Assembly (NCBI GenBank): GCA_021234155.1
Contig: JAJEKV010000035.1
Location: 8,942,779 to 9,006,778 of the forward strand
Source of the DNA: Isoetes taiwanensis
Taxonomy: Eukaryota; Streptophyta; Lycopodiopsida; Isoetales; Isoetaceae
Length of the DNA stretch: 64,000 nucleotides
Reading direction: 5' to 3'
The notes beneath the pieces are model-generated. The model was given only the letters and a program-made list of their open reading frames with translations, had not been told where the DNA came from and made no database searches. A program made the position numbers and the translations under genes. Positions 42,565 to 56,311 of this stretch are shown one piece after another. The number at the start of each line of letters is the position of its first letter. Position 1 is the stretch's first letter.

Positions 42565-43450
42565 TTCTCAACAATCAATTAGCATCGACCCGGTTGGACG
42601 CCGGAAAAAAGAGTATATCTTGCAAAATTATTTTTCACATCAAAGGAAAGTAATCAACGCCGATATTGTACAAGGATCGCACCATTTTACCATTTAAATC
42701 ATTGGAAGTATTGGACAAAGCTTCACCTTTCGTACACCAGGTTTAAGGAGGCCAGCCCCGGATGTTCGAAGTTATATATACATACCATGGGTGAGATGAA
42801 TTATGCTTTAGCCATGGCTGGTTTACGATCCTAAGTCTGCAAGTATTTTCAAGGAGAAATGCAAGGACTTGGATGCCTTTCTTGGAGTAGAACATGCCAC
42901 TTTGGTACTAGATGATTCAAAAGGATGTGGCCACAACATCAAACCAACTTGTTGAAGGTGGAATGTTATCATTTTTTCAGCTCTAGTTGCAAGGGCTTCA
43001 AACTTGAAGAAGCCTTCTTTAACTCAACAACAAAGGATCTTGAAGAAATCAAGGCAATCTCGCTAGAATACTCAATGTTCTTCGCAAGGTGCATGAAGAA
43101 TTTTTAAATCATCGATGAAGATATTAGTGTTACTCAAGTCTCAAAAGATGAAGAAAAGAGTGCTGGGTTGCCATGTTCTCTTTGATGGAGTGAGTAAACG
43201 ACTTAGGGTTCCTTGAAGCACCGGATAAAGGCTCTTGGTGCGACGTGTCATGATGATATGGATGTCTCAACACCCATGTCATATCCTACGAGATGTTTGG
43301 AAGCATCCGGATGAACAAGATTATCCTATTACTTGGTTTTTCCGCCTTCTATCCTTGTTATCCAACCTGCTGGTGTTGCTACAAATGATGATGCAAAGGG
43401 ATTAGCGTAAAGGCAAAAAAGGAAGCTAGTTGGAGAAAAAAAAATGATGC
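42565..43450 (+). pseudogene. Second, decayed CPL4-like copy
   Basis: Homology to the gene at 38546 begins abruptly at CTTCTCAACA (42565), just after the position of the DLDHT box, so the catalytic motif is missing. It continues through the FCPH and BRCT parts with many small indels, for example GCTGAAGAA to GCCGGAAAA and ATCAGTTAG to ACCCGGTTG. Patches such as HQTNLLKVECYHFFSSSC remain. It cannot encode a phosphatase. Confidence 0.85.
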
Positions 43451-43629
43451 CAAAAGCGCCATAAACTTTCACAAGCTTGGAGAACATTCGATGATAAGAG
43501 AGAATCTTCTCAAATTCTTCATCGGGAAGGTGAATGTTCTCGAATATCCCCTTTATAATACCATGCTTCTAGTATTTGAGTGCCATAGCATAACTAGAGA
43601 GCCATAGCACAAGTAGAGAGCTATGGATA

Positions 43630-44650
43630 TAGAGGCATCTTCATCAAAACCTAAGAAGAGCAACATGATTAAGAGAAAAGCGAATGGTGACATGTAAGAT
43701 ATGGTTTCATTTAAAACATCAAAAGAAATATCCCAATTTGTGAAGATTATGCAAAGGATGAAGTATAATTCTATGGAAAGGTTTGGGAAAGCAAGAACTA
43801 CTCAAGCTATTCTTTTGATTTTTAAGATGGAAGTTAATGATTTATTTTGGAGAGACCAAATACAACGGGGTATTGATGTTGCAATCATTGGTCCGTCAGC
43901 CAACTTGTACATTTATTGATTCAAATCAATGTATTTCCTTATTGTGGAATTAACATCTTCTATTTTGACATCCTTTTAGCCATGAATTTGTCCTTTAGAG
44001 CACCTTTTTTGTGTCTATATAGGCATATGTAGGAAATGGTGGTGTTGTGAGTTATAAGTTTGCTATGAAAATTTCTAAAGGTTAAATGTTGTCTTAAACA
44101 TCGTCTAGAAAATGTGCGCTTGCTATACCCTCATCAATACTTTGAGTTGCTAATACGTAGCAAAATGAAATGCAATAATTTTGATTTTATTCGAGAAATA
44201 ATTTTGTTGTTTAGAGAATTGAATAAAAATGATATGGCTTTAGGCAAAGGGTTGGGTGGAAAATTTGGCGGTTGGTGGAAACTCTACAAGTTCTAGTGCC
44301 CTTAACATACAAACCACCAACAATAGTAGTACATCCAACATTCTTAATGCATTTTATAGTATCGAAAACAATCGTTGATAAATGGGTCAGGAACCTCTGA
44401 GGAAGGGACCTTTGTACATGCTTTACGATATAAACACACATTTGTGTAACTTAATAAGATTTTTCATAGCAATACAAGAGAGGAAGAGGAGATCCTTTAG
44501 AAGCGACCTCAATATGTTAAACACCCATTCCATCTTTCTAATTTTCCAAATTTTTAAACTTGGTGATCATCTACACCTTTCAATTTTGGTTTTTGAACCT
44601 CCCCATTTCAAGGGGTTTACACATATATTTATAGAATACATGTCTTTCTG
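43630..44650. repeat. Duplicated 3' flank of the CPL4-like gene
   Basis: It matches 39820-40790 in order, including MVSFKTSKEISQFVKIMQRM and one 670-bp unit. Together with the pseudogene upstream it shows a duplicated block of about 2.1 kb, offset by about 3.8-3.9 kb. Confidence 0.8.
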
Positions 44651-44654
44651 ACAA

Positions 44655-44976
44655 TAATAGGTTACAAGGACTTGAATCCTAATGCACGTCATTTAGTATA
44701 TAATTTAATTATGGACATTCATTTGCAATAAGGATCTTGAACTAATGTTGGAGCAGATGATTACATCATTTCTAAAAAAAAAAGGGCTTAGAAAAACATA
44801 CTTGGACTTGTGCCAATTCCTTTTGTTGATAATTAGCAACAGATACAAAATATAGTGGAAGGTGGATTAATCACCACTTCTTTGTACTCGGGAAAGACAC
44901 GGATAATACAAGAGCCGTAACAATTGATAAAAAAATTACGAACACTAGTTATACTTGCCATTTATGTGATAATGCC
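44655..44976. repeat. Third copy of the methyltransferase-exon region, ending at the duplication junction
   Basis: The sequence matches 24030-24355 with clear divergence, including the minus-strand methyltransferase patch (about 44797-44900). It stops at GCCATTTATGTGATAAT, and the next base begins sequence equal to 10617 onward. This is the join between the two 34-kb units. Confidence 0.75.
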
Positions 44977-44989
44977 GATTAGAATTCCA

Positions 44990-47228
44990 TTTGATTTTCT
45001 TAAAATTGGAATGTGCTTTCCATTTTAGGCATCATCGATGCGTTATGTAATCAGCGATGCCTTCACCGGGTTAGTTTTGAGGAGTATTTGGTATCTTAGA
45101 GGAGGTGAGTGGTTTCGCCCTTTAGGATGAGAACTGCGGCTGCAACTCGATGCCATCTAACCATGCTGGTCTCACTTATATTGCATGATTATTCCATCCT
45201 TCGCTTGATTGAAGTGGCTTTGTGTATCTGTCAAGCCAGTCCTTTACCATCTTAAGTATCCTTCTACAAATGATTTCAATGCGCAACCTCATCCATCAAA
45301 GCCATTGGGTTGGGGTCAATCACGGCTCTCAAACACATCCATTGGTTAGAAGGAGGTGGTCACGTTTTCTCTCTTGAGCTTGGTGGAGAGAAGTTCAAAG
45401 AATCCATCTATATCATCATCGTATGCCCAACCATCATGAATCCCACTTTCCACAACTTTGAATACTCCCACTTCTTTGTCAAGTATGACATTGCCCCAAA
45501 CATCCATCTATTCTTGTTTTCTTTCCAACGGTTGTCCAAGCTGAACACATAGCTCCTCGGGCGGTGATTTCTCAAGTAAAGGGAAATCATCCCAAGTCCT
45601 CCTTGATTCACTAGACACCTTGGATGTGAGCTTTTTATACGCCTTTGGTAACAAAGCGGTTGATCATCCATCAAAGCCTCAAAAATGGGTCTTTGAAGGA
45701 ATACCTCCTCCCTTCTATCGATCCTTTCTCTAGTGTTCTCGGGCACTTGAAAATAGAGCTCACATGGAAGTTTGGATCATCTCTCCATAGATCAAGCACA
45801 AAATGACCATATGTTTCGGTTCCATGACCATGTGTTAATACACCCTTGGACTTACTTTCATCGAAAAGCGTTTTGACAACGCTTGGGTAAAGGATCTAGC
45901 TTTGGCAAGAAAGTCTTGTGTTGGTCCATCTTATCATGAATTATACACAAAAATTTGTATTAATTTGCATCTCGGAAAATGTTCTCCTTTGCCAATACAT
46001 TTGTCTACATGATATTTGGTCCCTTTGGTGATCGCAAATTGCTCCCCTAATTGCCATTCTTTCTTTCTCTATTGCGGTTGATGCAAGTGTATCCTTGAGT
46101 TGAATGCAAGTGTTGCACTTTGAGAATGGCATGTGTTGTAGGACACTCACGTCAGGAAGTGAGTGCTCCATAACTTCTGAAATGTGATTGAGAAAGAGGC
46201 CTACCTCCGGTGGTTTCTAGGATGGAGTTGACCTCCTTAAGGCACTCCTTTTGGATATAGTGTTGTGGCAACACTCTTTTGCACCACTACGCACACCGTG
46301 CTCGTTCCTTCGACTTGTGGGGCATAGATTGAGACATGTATCTCACAAAGCTCTCGAGAAGGCTGCAATGGCCTTTAGAGTATTTGCTCTAGGTTTCAAA
46401 GTGAGTGCATTACCATGTTGGAACAAAGTGTGCCCTTTTTCTAACTTTGCTCGATGTCGTAAAATGAAGACTTGCTCACCCCAAGAATCCATCTCAATGC
46501 TCTCATACATACCTTCATTCCCTCAATTGATATAGCGGCCGTCTGTGTTTTCATCATATTTGGAATTCCTACACAAGGAGTAAATGAAATTAATCCTATC
46601 TTTTTGAATTTGTCAATGTATTGGGACCTTATCTGCGAGGTCATCCACATTGTAATGCCTTTGTGCAATCTAGGTTGCAACACTCTTGTCCCCTAATTGC
46701 CTCGAGGGTTTTCTTTGGTTGGTGCCATACTTTCCATCCTTTCTAAATATTTGTCACTTCTAGGCCTCTTGGGCACCTTTTCATTTGCCTTTTATGAAAG
46801 ACATAGCGTCTCTTCCTTGTGATCAAAGGATGCTCATCGACCACCAAATCTTCCACATGGCCTTGGGTGGGCCTTGGGGTGTGTAGTTCGATGGGGCATT
46901 CTAGAGTATCACCATTCTTGTGTGTAATAAATCTAATTGGCCATCTCAAGCTGAGCTTGGGACTCCGGCCACAGGCACACAATGCAATCACTAGAGCTTC
47001 CACAGGACATGATAGTATCAACCGATAAGAAGCTTCACAATGCCAACTCAAGATGTTCATCTCGACCTCTCATCATTCACACTATCAAATGGATCAAGCT
47101 GCGGTTATTATGCCCTCTGCAAAATACCAAATGCGGTTGCAAGGGTGCAACAAAAGGCAACCCATCTTCCTCCATTGGAGCCCTAGGGCAATGGCCTCCT
47201 TTGGAATTCCACGGCTCCATTTTACTCA
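44990..47228 (-). pseudogene. DUF7869-type transposase, second copy (truncated, frameshifted)
   Basis: It has the same motifs as the first copy. The central SLDNRWKENKNRWMFG and VGFMMVGHT are in a single open frame here (45408-45746), which is better than copy 1. The FSKCNTCIQLKDTLAST block is near 46110. The proposed start ATG is at 47228. The C-terminal reader-like part is cut off. Many shifts separate the pieces. Confidence 0.75.
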
Positions 47229-47577
47229 TCTCACATGCTCCACAGAATGAAAAAGCTCACATTAAAACCATATAGCCCCAAACACCACAAATATGACCAT
47301 ATGAACCATATAAAACCATACAAACATATTAAATATAATCATATTAAATCATACAACCATATTAACTAAAATCATACAACCATATTAACTAAAATCATAT
47401 AACCATATTAAAGCATACAACCACACTCATTCTAAACCATATGTAAACATTGTAACCATTGAAACCATATTAAATACAACCATTGAAACCATATTAAATA
47501 CAACCATTGAAACCTTATTAAATACATAAGATAACATATATAAACATATAACCTACCCTTTCATATTTTGTCATGGC

Positions 47578-50500
47578 CACGTGGCCTCTTGGAGAGGCGT
47601 GAAGCCATGCCCGTCATTTCAATCCTTTGCCACGTCATGGAGGCATGGCCCCTGCGTGACAATGGTTTTATTATTGCACTTTTACGAGGTTAGGGTGCGG
47701 CCAGAATTTGCACCCTCTTCCTCTCCCCAAACCATTCTTCCTCCCTGTTTTCTCGATCACTCTTCCTCCCTGTTTCCTTAGGCCCGCTTTACCGTCGGCG
47801 ATCGATCGAACAAAGCGATTCAAGGCCATCTTATGGCCGGCGGCTTGGTCGCCGGATCGGGGCGCTTCCGTCGCAGAAGTTCTCATGTGATTCATTGTTC
47901 GGCGGGCGTTCTGCTGAGAAGAAAGTGAGGCCCTTTTTAGTCTTTGCTTTTTAGTTTTACGTAAGTCCTTTAGTGCATTTTTACTTATATTACATTTGTT
48001 AGAGGCTCTTATTAATCCACGATACAATTTCTGAGCCAGAGCAAATCCTTATTCACGCTTTGTCAGCGACTATACCCACATGGGGCGAACTCGGAAGCCT
48101 CCTCCTCATCCGCCAAATCTTCCGGTATGTTTTTGTAATATCATACCCTTTTTAATCTCATTTTTACATCTTTGTTCTCCCTTTTTTCTTCTCTTTCTTT
48201 GTTCTCCTTTGTTTCTCTGTTTTCTCATTAATCTCATTAATCTTTGTATTGTTTTACATTTTTTTGTTATCTTTTTCTTGCTTGTGGTTGAATTGAATAC
48301 ATTATACGAGGCACAAGTGAGAATAGTGGTTAGTAGTAGCAAGCAAGAGATAGAAATCATCGAGAGGCGGTGTTAGGAAGTAAGATATTGCGAGCATTAA
48401 CGAGAAAATAACTAGAATGTCTTTCTCGGCAAAATTCGGAATGAATTGCTTCTGGAGTCTCCATTTCTAACTCCTGACAAATCAACTGGGGGAGACATCT
48501 GCGAAGAAGGGTGAAAGCGAGTTGAGAATGCCGACTTGCCTTAATCGGAGGTACAGACCTTCTTCTCGACTCAGCGATTCGGGAAACTCTCGACTTCGCT
48601 TGGCGAGAAGAGGAGTATACCTCTGGGTACATTGGCGGAATTGATTCTCGACTTCATGATCAGATACCTGACTACCCAATGTCTTCACATTCTTTAGAAC
48701 CTATTGCAGCCTTTCGACTCGTGGTCGAGAATGTATCTGCCAATGGCCCTTTGTGCGTCGAGGTGCCTCCCCCGATCGAGCCACTCTCCTTGAACCATGC
48801 TCATGAATATTGCGAAGGGAGGCTCGGCCCGGGTGGAGGCCTCGGCGACTAACCGAGTTCTTTGGCCGCTTTTCGACTCGTGGTCGAGAAAGCGCGAGCT
48901 CTAGTGCACTCTAGAGCTGGCCTGCAGACGGTCTCAACCACTCTCCTTCTATCTTCCTCGGACATTGCGAAGGGAAGTGGTTTTTTTGTCGGGGCCAACT
49001 CTTCTAACAACCCAATTCTGTATTGTGGTCGCGGTGGCCTCTACCCAATCAAAGGCCGTCTCCTTGAACCATCTTAAATTCCCGAATATTGCGAAGGGGA
49101 TGGGCTCGATTGGAGTGGAGACCTCGACAATAACCTGATTGCTGGCTGCTTTCTCGACTTCGTGGTCGAGAAAAGCCAGGCTCTAGTGCACTCTAGAGGC
49201 TGGCTGCGGTCGATCTTAAACACTCTCCTTCTATCTTCCTCGGACATTGCGAAGGGAAGTGTTTTATTTGTCTGTGAGGCCAACTCTTAGCAACAATTCT
49301 CATTGTGTGTGGTCGCATTGGCCTCTACCCAATCAAAGACCGTCTCCTTCGAACCTTCTTGCCATCCGAATATTGCGAAGGGGATGGGCTCTCGATTGGG
49401 TGGAGGCCTCTACAACAACCACAGGAAACCCTAGAGCTTCTTTGTATGCATTCTCGGCTGCGAGTCGGGAATGCCTTACTAACCGGCACTCCATGTGTAC
49501 TAGCAGGAGTTACGGATGGCCAAGGCATTCTCGACTTGCGGTCGAAAAGAATAAACGAGAAGCCATCGCATTCTCGACTTCGCAAGTCGAGAATCCCTTA
49601 ACCGACCAATTCTCCTGTGTATGCAGTAGCGGTGGCCTCGACCCGGTCGAGTCACTCTCCTTGAACCATCTTCGTCGAATATTGCGAGGAGGGGCTCGGT
49701 GGGTGGTGGGCCTCTAACAACCCGGGAAACCACGAGAGGAAGCCAAGGCTTGCATTCTCTACAAATACTTGCACTTTCTATTCTCTGTTTTTTTAGTCCC
49801 AAGTGCCTCTACTTTATGCGAGCCACTCTCCTTGAACCATCTTCCTCGAATATTGCGAAGAGGAGTGGTTCGGACGGGGAAATGGAGAGGACTAACTACA
49901 AGAGGATGCATTTGAACCGCATCTCACGGGCCTTAGTCCTAGCACGATCTATGTACAACATTCCAAGTAAGCAGGTCCATGAAAAAAACACACCTAAAAG
50001 CGGGCATTTCTTTACCCCCGATCCATTGTTTCCTTGCGAGCATCTCTCAACCTAGAGAGTAAATCATCTCTCGAAGTTGAAAAATTTGGACAAGGAAACA
50101 ATGAATCCGTCGAGCTTATCGGCGGTTCCATTATTTAAACACATACGGCATGTTCTACAAAGCGAAATAACATAGGCATCTCGAAACTCACCTCTTCACG
50201 CGGTAATTCCTTGGGCCTTTGTATCACGGATCCATGACCTCACCTAGAGTCTTTGCTTCTTACAGCCGGTCTCTTCAAGGTGTATTCGCATCTAATACTT
50301 GTATCAACTGCGATTTCGCGTATCCCCTTTCCATGGCCGCTTGATGTAGAGTTCCGTGTCTGGCGGCTCCTCTCCGCTTCCTACCTTAGCTCCGTGCTCA
50401 TCGATCAAATCAGCTGCTTGCAATAGGGCGGTCGGGAAAAAACACATATGCAAGACATTAGCGACTTACCGGCGTCGCGGCGCCATTAGGAAGTCGCTAA

Positions 50501-53500
50501 CGATCGATGCTCCCCTCCGACCTCGGGGTCCCCAATGCCGCGGGGAAGATAAACTACGCTCCGCTCACTTAGTCCCTTGATGTGATTAAATTTGAAATAG
50601 TGTTTGGGCGGGCTAAAGCCCGGACCGTCTTTGTACCCTTAGCCGCTTTTTTTCATAAATGATTGCATGTCCTTAAGTTCAAACTAAAGAACACGCCCGA
50701 TCTTTTTACATGCACGGTCCTAAAACTCTCAACAGCGGAGGAAACTTTATTTCTGGAGGGTCCGAAGAGGATGAGAGGGCATATAGACATGACTCCGTCC
50801 AAGAAGCGGGCGCCGGAGGATGCTTCTACCGGCGGCAAGAAGAAGAAGACAAACACCCCGGGTGAGCTACGAGGTTTTTCTTTTGTCGGAATACCTTAAG
50901 CTGATCCATCCTTTCTTCTTGCAGCATTCACCTCGGACTCCTTTGGTGATCTTGGCGAACTCCATTCTTAAGTCATCGAGGGGGAGGCGGAGCTTCTTGA
51001 AGCAGTGGCCAGATTCTTGGTGGTATGTCGGTATCGACAAGTGGGAAGGAGAAAGATCATTTCTACACCAAAGGGACAAGAAGAGCTCGGAGACAAGTAC
51101 AAGAAAATCGGTGTTGTGCTCTCCATCTCTGCGCTTGATTCAAAGCATTTAACACTACATATAGAAATTTGCCCGGAAGAGTAAGTTCTATCGCACCAAA
51201 AATTAGCGAGTTTCAAATTATTCTCACTCTTCCATGAGCAAGGCTAAGGGCACGAAAAAAAGCCGGCGCCTTTAAATTGTCGAGAACCTTGGGTGGAAGG
51301 ATGCGGAAGGGATGAAGGGCCGGAACCCTAACATCCAGGGAGCTTGGTATGGAGATTTTCAGTCGGGGAAAAAGCATTTCAATACGGGGAGCTTCACTTC
51401 TACTGTGCTGAAGACTCTACAACACTCTGCAGTGGGGAATGAAGTTGTGGTTCATACACAAAAAAGTCCACCAAAAAACAAAGATGGGGATGATGACACC
51501 ACACGGGAGGAGTCAGATGATGAAGGAGGCGAAGATATGGTCGACTCCCCAAACCTCGATCGGATGATCGGATCGAGATTTCCACGAGAGAGGGCCTGAG
51601 AAAATGGGCGTCTAGCTCGGTATTATCCGTTGGGAATATCACAAGGCTGCTTCTTTGGACATTAGGCGGTGAAGGTTTGCAGGAGATGCCGTCTTGTTCA
51701 ACCCGAAATTTAATCCGGCACACATCTTTGGAGATTACGAACCTGATGGTGCGACATCTGTTGCAGATCAAATACTGCGGATGTCATACCTTTTAGCGGA
51801 TCGGACGGTGAGTTGTTCATTTGGAAGTGCGAGGAAGATACGAAGGAAAAGAAGTCGGTTACGGGTTGTAGGCGGTCGGCATTCGGTGAGGCGGCTCAAG
51901 TATTGCTGAGACGGAGAAGGAGGTGCCGCAAAGGATCAGGATAGATATGCCAAGCGAGGTCACGAGTTCTTTCGGCGGAGACGCGACAACCCAAACTGGC
52001 CGGTGTAGCCCTTTGCCAGAACACAATAGCAACGAGTGCCAGCTTCGTAAGGTAAATAACTCTCTGAATCTTTTCCATTCTCGACTCGCGAGTCGAAAGC
52101 CCTACCATCCTAACATTTGCCGATTATCTGGGGTTTCACTTCGCGAGTCGAAACCGAATGTTTCTGAGTAAAATCAAAGGATGTGGAGCTTTCTCGACTC
52201 GCGAAGGTCGAAAACCTGATAAAAAATTAGACATTCAATGGGAAAATGAGTCGAAAACGCCATCTAACATTTGCCGATTATCTTTGGGTTTCTCGACTCT
52301 TGGTCGAAAAGCCGAATATCTGAAAAATCAAAGGATCGAGCTTTTCGACTAGTCGAAAACCAGTAAAAAGAAAATTAGACATTCAAGGGACTTTCTCGAC
52401 TCGTGGTCGAGAAAACCGAGAACTACTATTCTTGTTTATTAGGGTGTTTGTAGATACTTTCATGCTCGACATTGGTACATTGTGCGAATCACCCTTATCT
52501 GACCGGATCATACACGCTAGGCAGCGATTGGAAAGCATTGGGTTGTCCTCGGCGTCCTAAAACGCAGGGCTCCCTCGGATAAGTGGAAGACCTTTGAGAA
52601 ACTATGCGAGATATGTTACTTTGGAGGGACGGGGAAGATGGCGAGGGAGAGGAAGAAGAGGAAGAAGAAGAACACCAACACCAAGGAAAGGGGGTCTCTC
52701 TCGAGACCAATATGACCTCATTCTTAGCGGGGGCGGTGCAGGAGAAATGGGGTGACATATGGGCTCAATGGACAAGAGGCAAGGCGAAGGACAGCAATGG
52801 AGAATTTCCAAGCAGGCGGACCCCAAGTTGTTTGACAAGCGGTTCATGAAGAGGATCTGAGGGCCTCACCGGACAAAAGCGCTTGACCTACAAGGCAAAA
52901 TCTTGGAGGGAACAATCCTGCTAAGGAAGACCGGGGAGTTCTAAATTGCGGGGCGCAAAGGATTATGCCCACGGTCCTAAAAGCGGCGGCGTGCGTTAGA
53001 AAGAAGGCATCACGGGTTACGCAGCGTTGCATCTAATGAATACCATGATTTTGATTATTACAAGGAAAAGGCTGCCCTTGATGGGGAAGACATGAAGGAA
53101 TTGAACCGTCTATGTCAACCCCTACATCAACACCAAGGCTGAGCGTAACGTCAAAACCCTTCCTTTCCACTGAGCGTGCTATGGCAATTACGAAAGGAAG
53201 CTTGGATTGGGGTGGTCCCATTTAAACGACGATAGCTCCCCATTTCTGGTTACTTTGGGACACAAGGGATTTGGTGGTGCAGGCCTTTTTGGACCCGTGG
53301 CACTATTTGCCATCAATATGATCGAAGACCCCACCCTTTTTATGACAAAGTGACATAGGCGATTGGTACAAGGCGATGTACGGACATGACCGACCTGGAT
53401 ACTTTCGGTTTCCTTGTCTTTTGCATAGGGCAATCAAACAAGCTGCTTTGTCTCCCAATGGGCGGTGATATTAACTTCACCAACAAGATCATGCACTCCA

Positions 53501-54070
53501 TATACGAACTTGATCATGAGTGCGGACTTGGCTTCCCGAAGGCACCAAGCTTTGCCAACATAGTTTTGGTTTTGATTTCAAGATCGGTGGTCGACTGGAT
53601 AAGTGGTGGTCTAGCGAGCATCATTATCTCGACAAGTTCATGATCTCTCAAGGCGAGATGGAACCTGGAAGGGGCAGGTTTATGGAGGATGTTCCATCGA
53701 TGGACAAGGTCGGCAAAGATGGTGCGACCCGGTCCTATACATAGAATTCCTATCCGGCCAAGAGTTATCAAGTACTTCATAACTTGACTTGGTGGGAAGA
53801 TCAAAAATTGTCACGAGTGGTACATGAATGGCTGTTCTCTCGGGGGGCTATCTTTGTTTGGAATGAAACCTATATCCGTGGTTGGAAATAAGGACATGGT
53901 TGAAACCATTCGGTCATACGGATCTGCTTCATGAGCATTTCAAGGGAGGAAGACAAATGGAAGCGGTAAAGGCAGCGAGGGCGAGGGAGACAAGGCGGCG
54001 GAGGCGAGGATGTCGAAGGTTTGGACAGAATCTTTGCCGAAAACATTATTGAAAACACGAGATTGAGGTG
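47578..54070 (+). pseudogene. Cargo gene, second copy, upstream exons (broken)
   Basis: It is collinear with 13289-19885. Useful variants: the lysine-rich exon reads MTPSKKRAPEDASTGG and KKKKTNT with the same donor (about 50775-50865). The acidic block reads GEGEEEEEEEEHQ and the next NMTSFLAGAVQEKWGDIWAQ (about 52620-52770). ELDHECGLGFPKAPSFANI is at about 53500-53556. Comparing the two copies gives a better picture of the protein than either alone, but I give no product. Confidence 0.5.
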
Positions 54071-54179
54071 AGTTTACTTTGCTCTATCGGTGTTTCTCGA
54101 CTCATGGTCGAGAAAACTCGTTCCTTTCAATACCTTTTCTTTTCATTCTCGACTCGCGGTCGAGAAAACTCGTTCCTTC

Positions 54180-55028
54180 GGCGGATGTCATCATTTGAGA
54201 ATTCCAGCTCAGCGACTCGGATCATTGTCATTGGGCAGCGGTTCACGTCGCGAGAGGAGAATGAGAATGAAAATCGAGCAAGACAACGCTCACGACCCGG
54301 AAAAGAACACGAAAAGATAATGATCCGCATTTGGATCGATGAGCCCGGAAATATGGTGAGCCAAACTCAAGCGGGATCATTTGGTCCCACCAAGCTTGTA
54401 ATATTTGGCGTCAATGGAGTATTAGGCTGCGGTATACCACGACAAAAGGCGTCCCGAGATTAACACCTCGCGGATCCCAATGAAAGCGAGGCATAAAATA
54501 GTGTGTATCAGGGCCTAGAGCTAAGAAATTATTGAATGGTGCTGGAGCGGGGATTGAAGTGGGCATATGGTCTTGTATGGCAAAGAAAAATATTGTCAAT
54601 GTTCTTGGTGTTCTCGGCATTTCAGTTTTGAAGTTCAAGTTCGTTTGGGGAAGCGAAAGGGTCGAGCATGTGAAGGACCTCGATCCGACCATCACAAAGG
54701 GAAGCCTATAATGGTGAAAATTTGGGCGGGGTTTATGAGCAATTCGGGACTATGGCAAACACAACACGCTGATCATAGGCGACTCGCCTACAAGTGCTAT
54801 CATAGCAGCGCAAAATACAATCATTGCTAAGCCATATCGACACGAAGAATATGAGGCGGATAGGTGGTTGTCCTTCGGACTACATCTGTCTTGGCGGAAT
54901 CCCTCTTTGCCATTCTTGTCGCCCGATGTAACTTCACGAACTATCAGAGCCTCACGGAACCCGATCCGAGAGCAAGCCCGATCATGAAAGCTATGGACGA
55001 CAAATACTTTGGTGAACAAGAAGAGTGA
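54180..55028 (+). pseudogene. FCP1-homology domain, second copy (broken)
   Basis: It is homologous to 20019-20847. The phosphatase box reads FGVNGVLG (54403-54426), so the first Asp is Gly. CYHSSAK replaces CYHNAQN near 54797-54817, and the shift at DSPYK differs from copy 1. The end DDKYFGEQEE and TGA are kept (about 54996-55028). Confidence 0.65.
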
Positions 55029-55133
55029 CCCCTGCTTTCAGATAGTCAAATTGTGTGAATATTGTAATCGAACGTGAACACATGTATTGACCATTTTGTA
55101 ATGAATATACTTGTATATTGAGTTTTCGATGCC

Positions 55134-55402
55134 TTTCTCGACTCACGAGTCGAGAAAGGCATCTATCTATTGATGAAACCATTTGTATGTTTGAATGCTT
55201 TGGATGCACAATCTATTATGATAATGCTTGTACATTGGGTTTCCTGGGCCTTTCTCGACTCGCGAGTCGAGAAAGGCATGCTGGTTGTCTCGTTGACAAA
55301 AGCATTTGTATGCTTCCGTGTGTGATTGGATGCAACCATATTCTAATGAGAATGGTTGTACTTTGACTTTTATGGGCCTTTCTCGACTCGCGAGTCGAGA
55401 AA
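55134..55402. repeat. Three near-perfect palindromes, second copy
   Basis: Palindromes lie at 55134-55157, 55248-55277 (30 bp, perfect) and 55379-55402 (24 bp, perfect), about 120 bp apart. Each sits in a similar frame: TTGTA..., then palindrome, then GGCAT or GACAC, then GATGAAACCATTTGTATG-like sequence. These are the cleanest examples of the family. Confidence 0.85.
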
Positions 55403-55529
55403 GACACTACTTCCCACGTCATTGGATGCAGTTGTATGGAATGAATGTTCTCCGTTGTAATTTGATTTCAACATTCTTTTCTTCGTTTTGACTAATGGCA
55501 AGTAATTGTTAATCATACTCTCCTTGCTC

Positions 55530-55940
55530 CGGTGGTTTTAGGCACGGATCCGACACCGGCCCGGATCCGCTCGGGCATCACAGAGACCGCTCCGGCGACC
55601 ACGGATCCGGCTCAAGGCGGAAGAAATACAGATTACGGCACGGATCCGGTCACGCTACACTCTTGCGGCCTTTGGGACAAGGTTGCTCATGGTCGAGGTT
55701 GCTCGCTACACCCTGGGGATAAAGAACAGGCGAAGAACAAAGAGAAAGTCCAGGAAGCTCAAGGCATATTGCAAGCATTGCATAACATCCACGGAGGTTG
55801 GGGAAGGAGCATATTCGATGAAAGGCTGCGGGAGGCGTGGTGGAAGTCGGGTGGACCGGTCGGCGTAGCTCGGGAGGCACCTCCCGTGAGGCATTCCACA
55901 CTCTTGAGGTTGCCCCCAAGGCTTCTGAGGGCGGCATGAA
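55530..55940 (+). CDS. Possible last exon of the cargo gene, second copy
   Basis: A 135-codon open frame rich in Gly, Arg and Thr at the start (repeats of a GATCCG-like word) is followed by KNKEKVQEAQGILQALHNIH. It follows a possible acceptor (CTTGCTCCG, which is CTCCAG in copy 1). The function is unknown. Confidence 0.35.
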
Positions 55941-56286
55941 GAAGCGCCACAAGTTAATCCCCTAAGGTGGACCACCTACCAAGATGATGTAAGCTGTAGT
56001 AATGACAAGACCGCCATGGTCTCTGCGTCCAATGTAAAATACATTGTATCTGTTCAATTTATTAATAAAAATTCTTTTTCAACTAGATCTTTGGTTTCAA
56101 ACTTTAATGAATTTCCTTTGTTTCAGTTGCATTGTTTTTGTTCTCGACTCGCGAACACAGGAAAAGCTGCGGACAAAGCTCGGATCGAGTTTTTATTCAA
56201 AAATTGAATTTAAGGATAGTTTTGAATTGGGGGTGCTACTTTTTTATGTAAATTAACCGGGTTCGAAAAAAATGGGAATGGAATGA

Positions 56287-56311
56287 GTCCCACTTTAATT
56301 AAATACGACTT
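56287..56311 (-). repeat. Right terminal inverted repeat, perfect copy
   Basis: It is the exact reverse complement of the left TIR at 9839-9863, followed by AAAG. It proves the terminal structure that is damaged at 22094-22121. Confidence 0.9.

Larger units (their letters stand above)
44977..56311. mobile_element. Second copy of the 12.3-kb transposon, left end missing
   Basis: It starts inside the transposase region (equal to about 10617) and runs to a perfect right TIR at 56287-56311 with AAAG at 56312-56315. The left TIR and the last 0.55 kb of the transposase coding are lost at the duplication junction. Order and content match 10617-22121: transposase remnant, AT-rich spacer, cargo exons, 285-bp array (about 48760-49880), palindrome array (about 52075-52420) and phosphatase-like domain. 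The base differences are concentrated at CAG and CTG. Confidence 0.85.

Noticed and set aside
42565-43450. Frameshifts as proof of ancient pseudogene decay
   Set aside because: Many of the changes sit at CAG/CTG sites in the pattern seen across the second copy and may be sequence error; only loss of the catalytic 5' part is firm.
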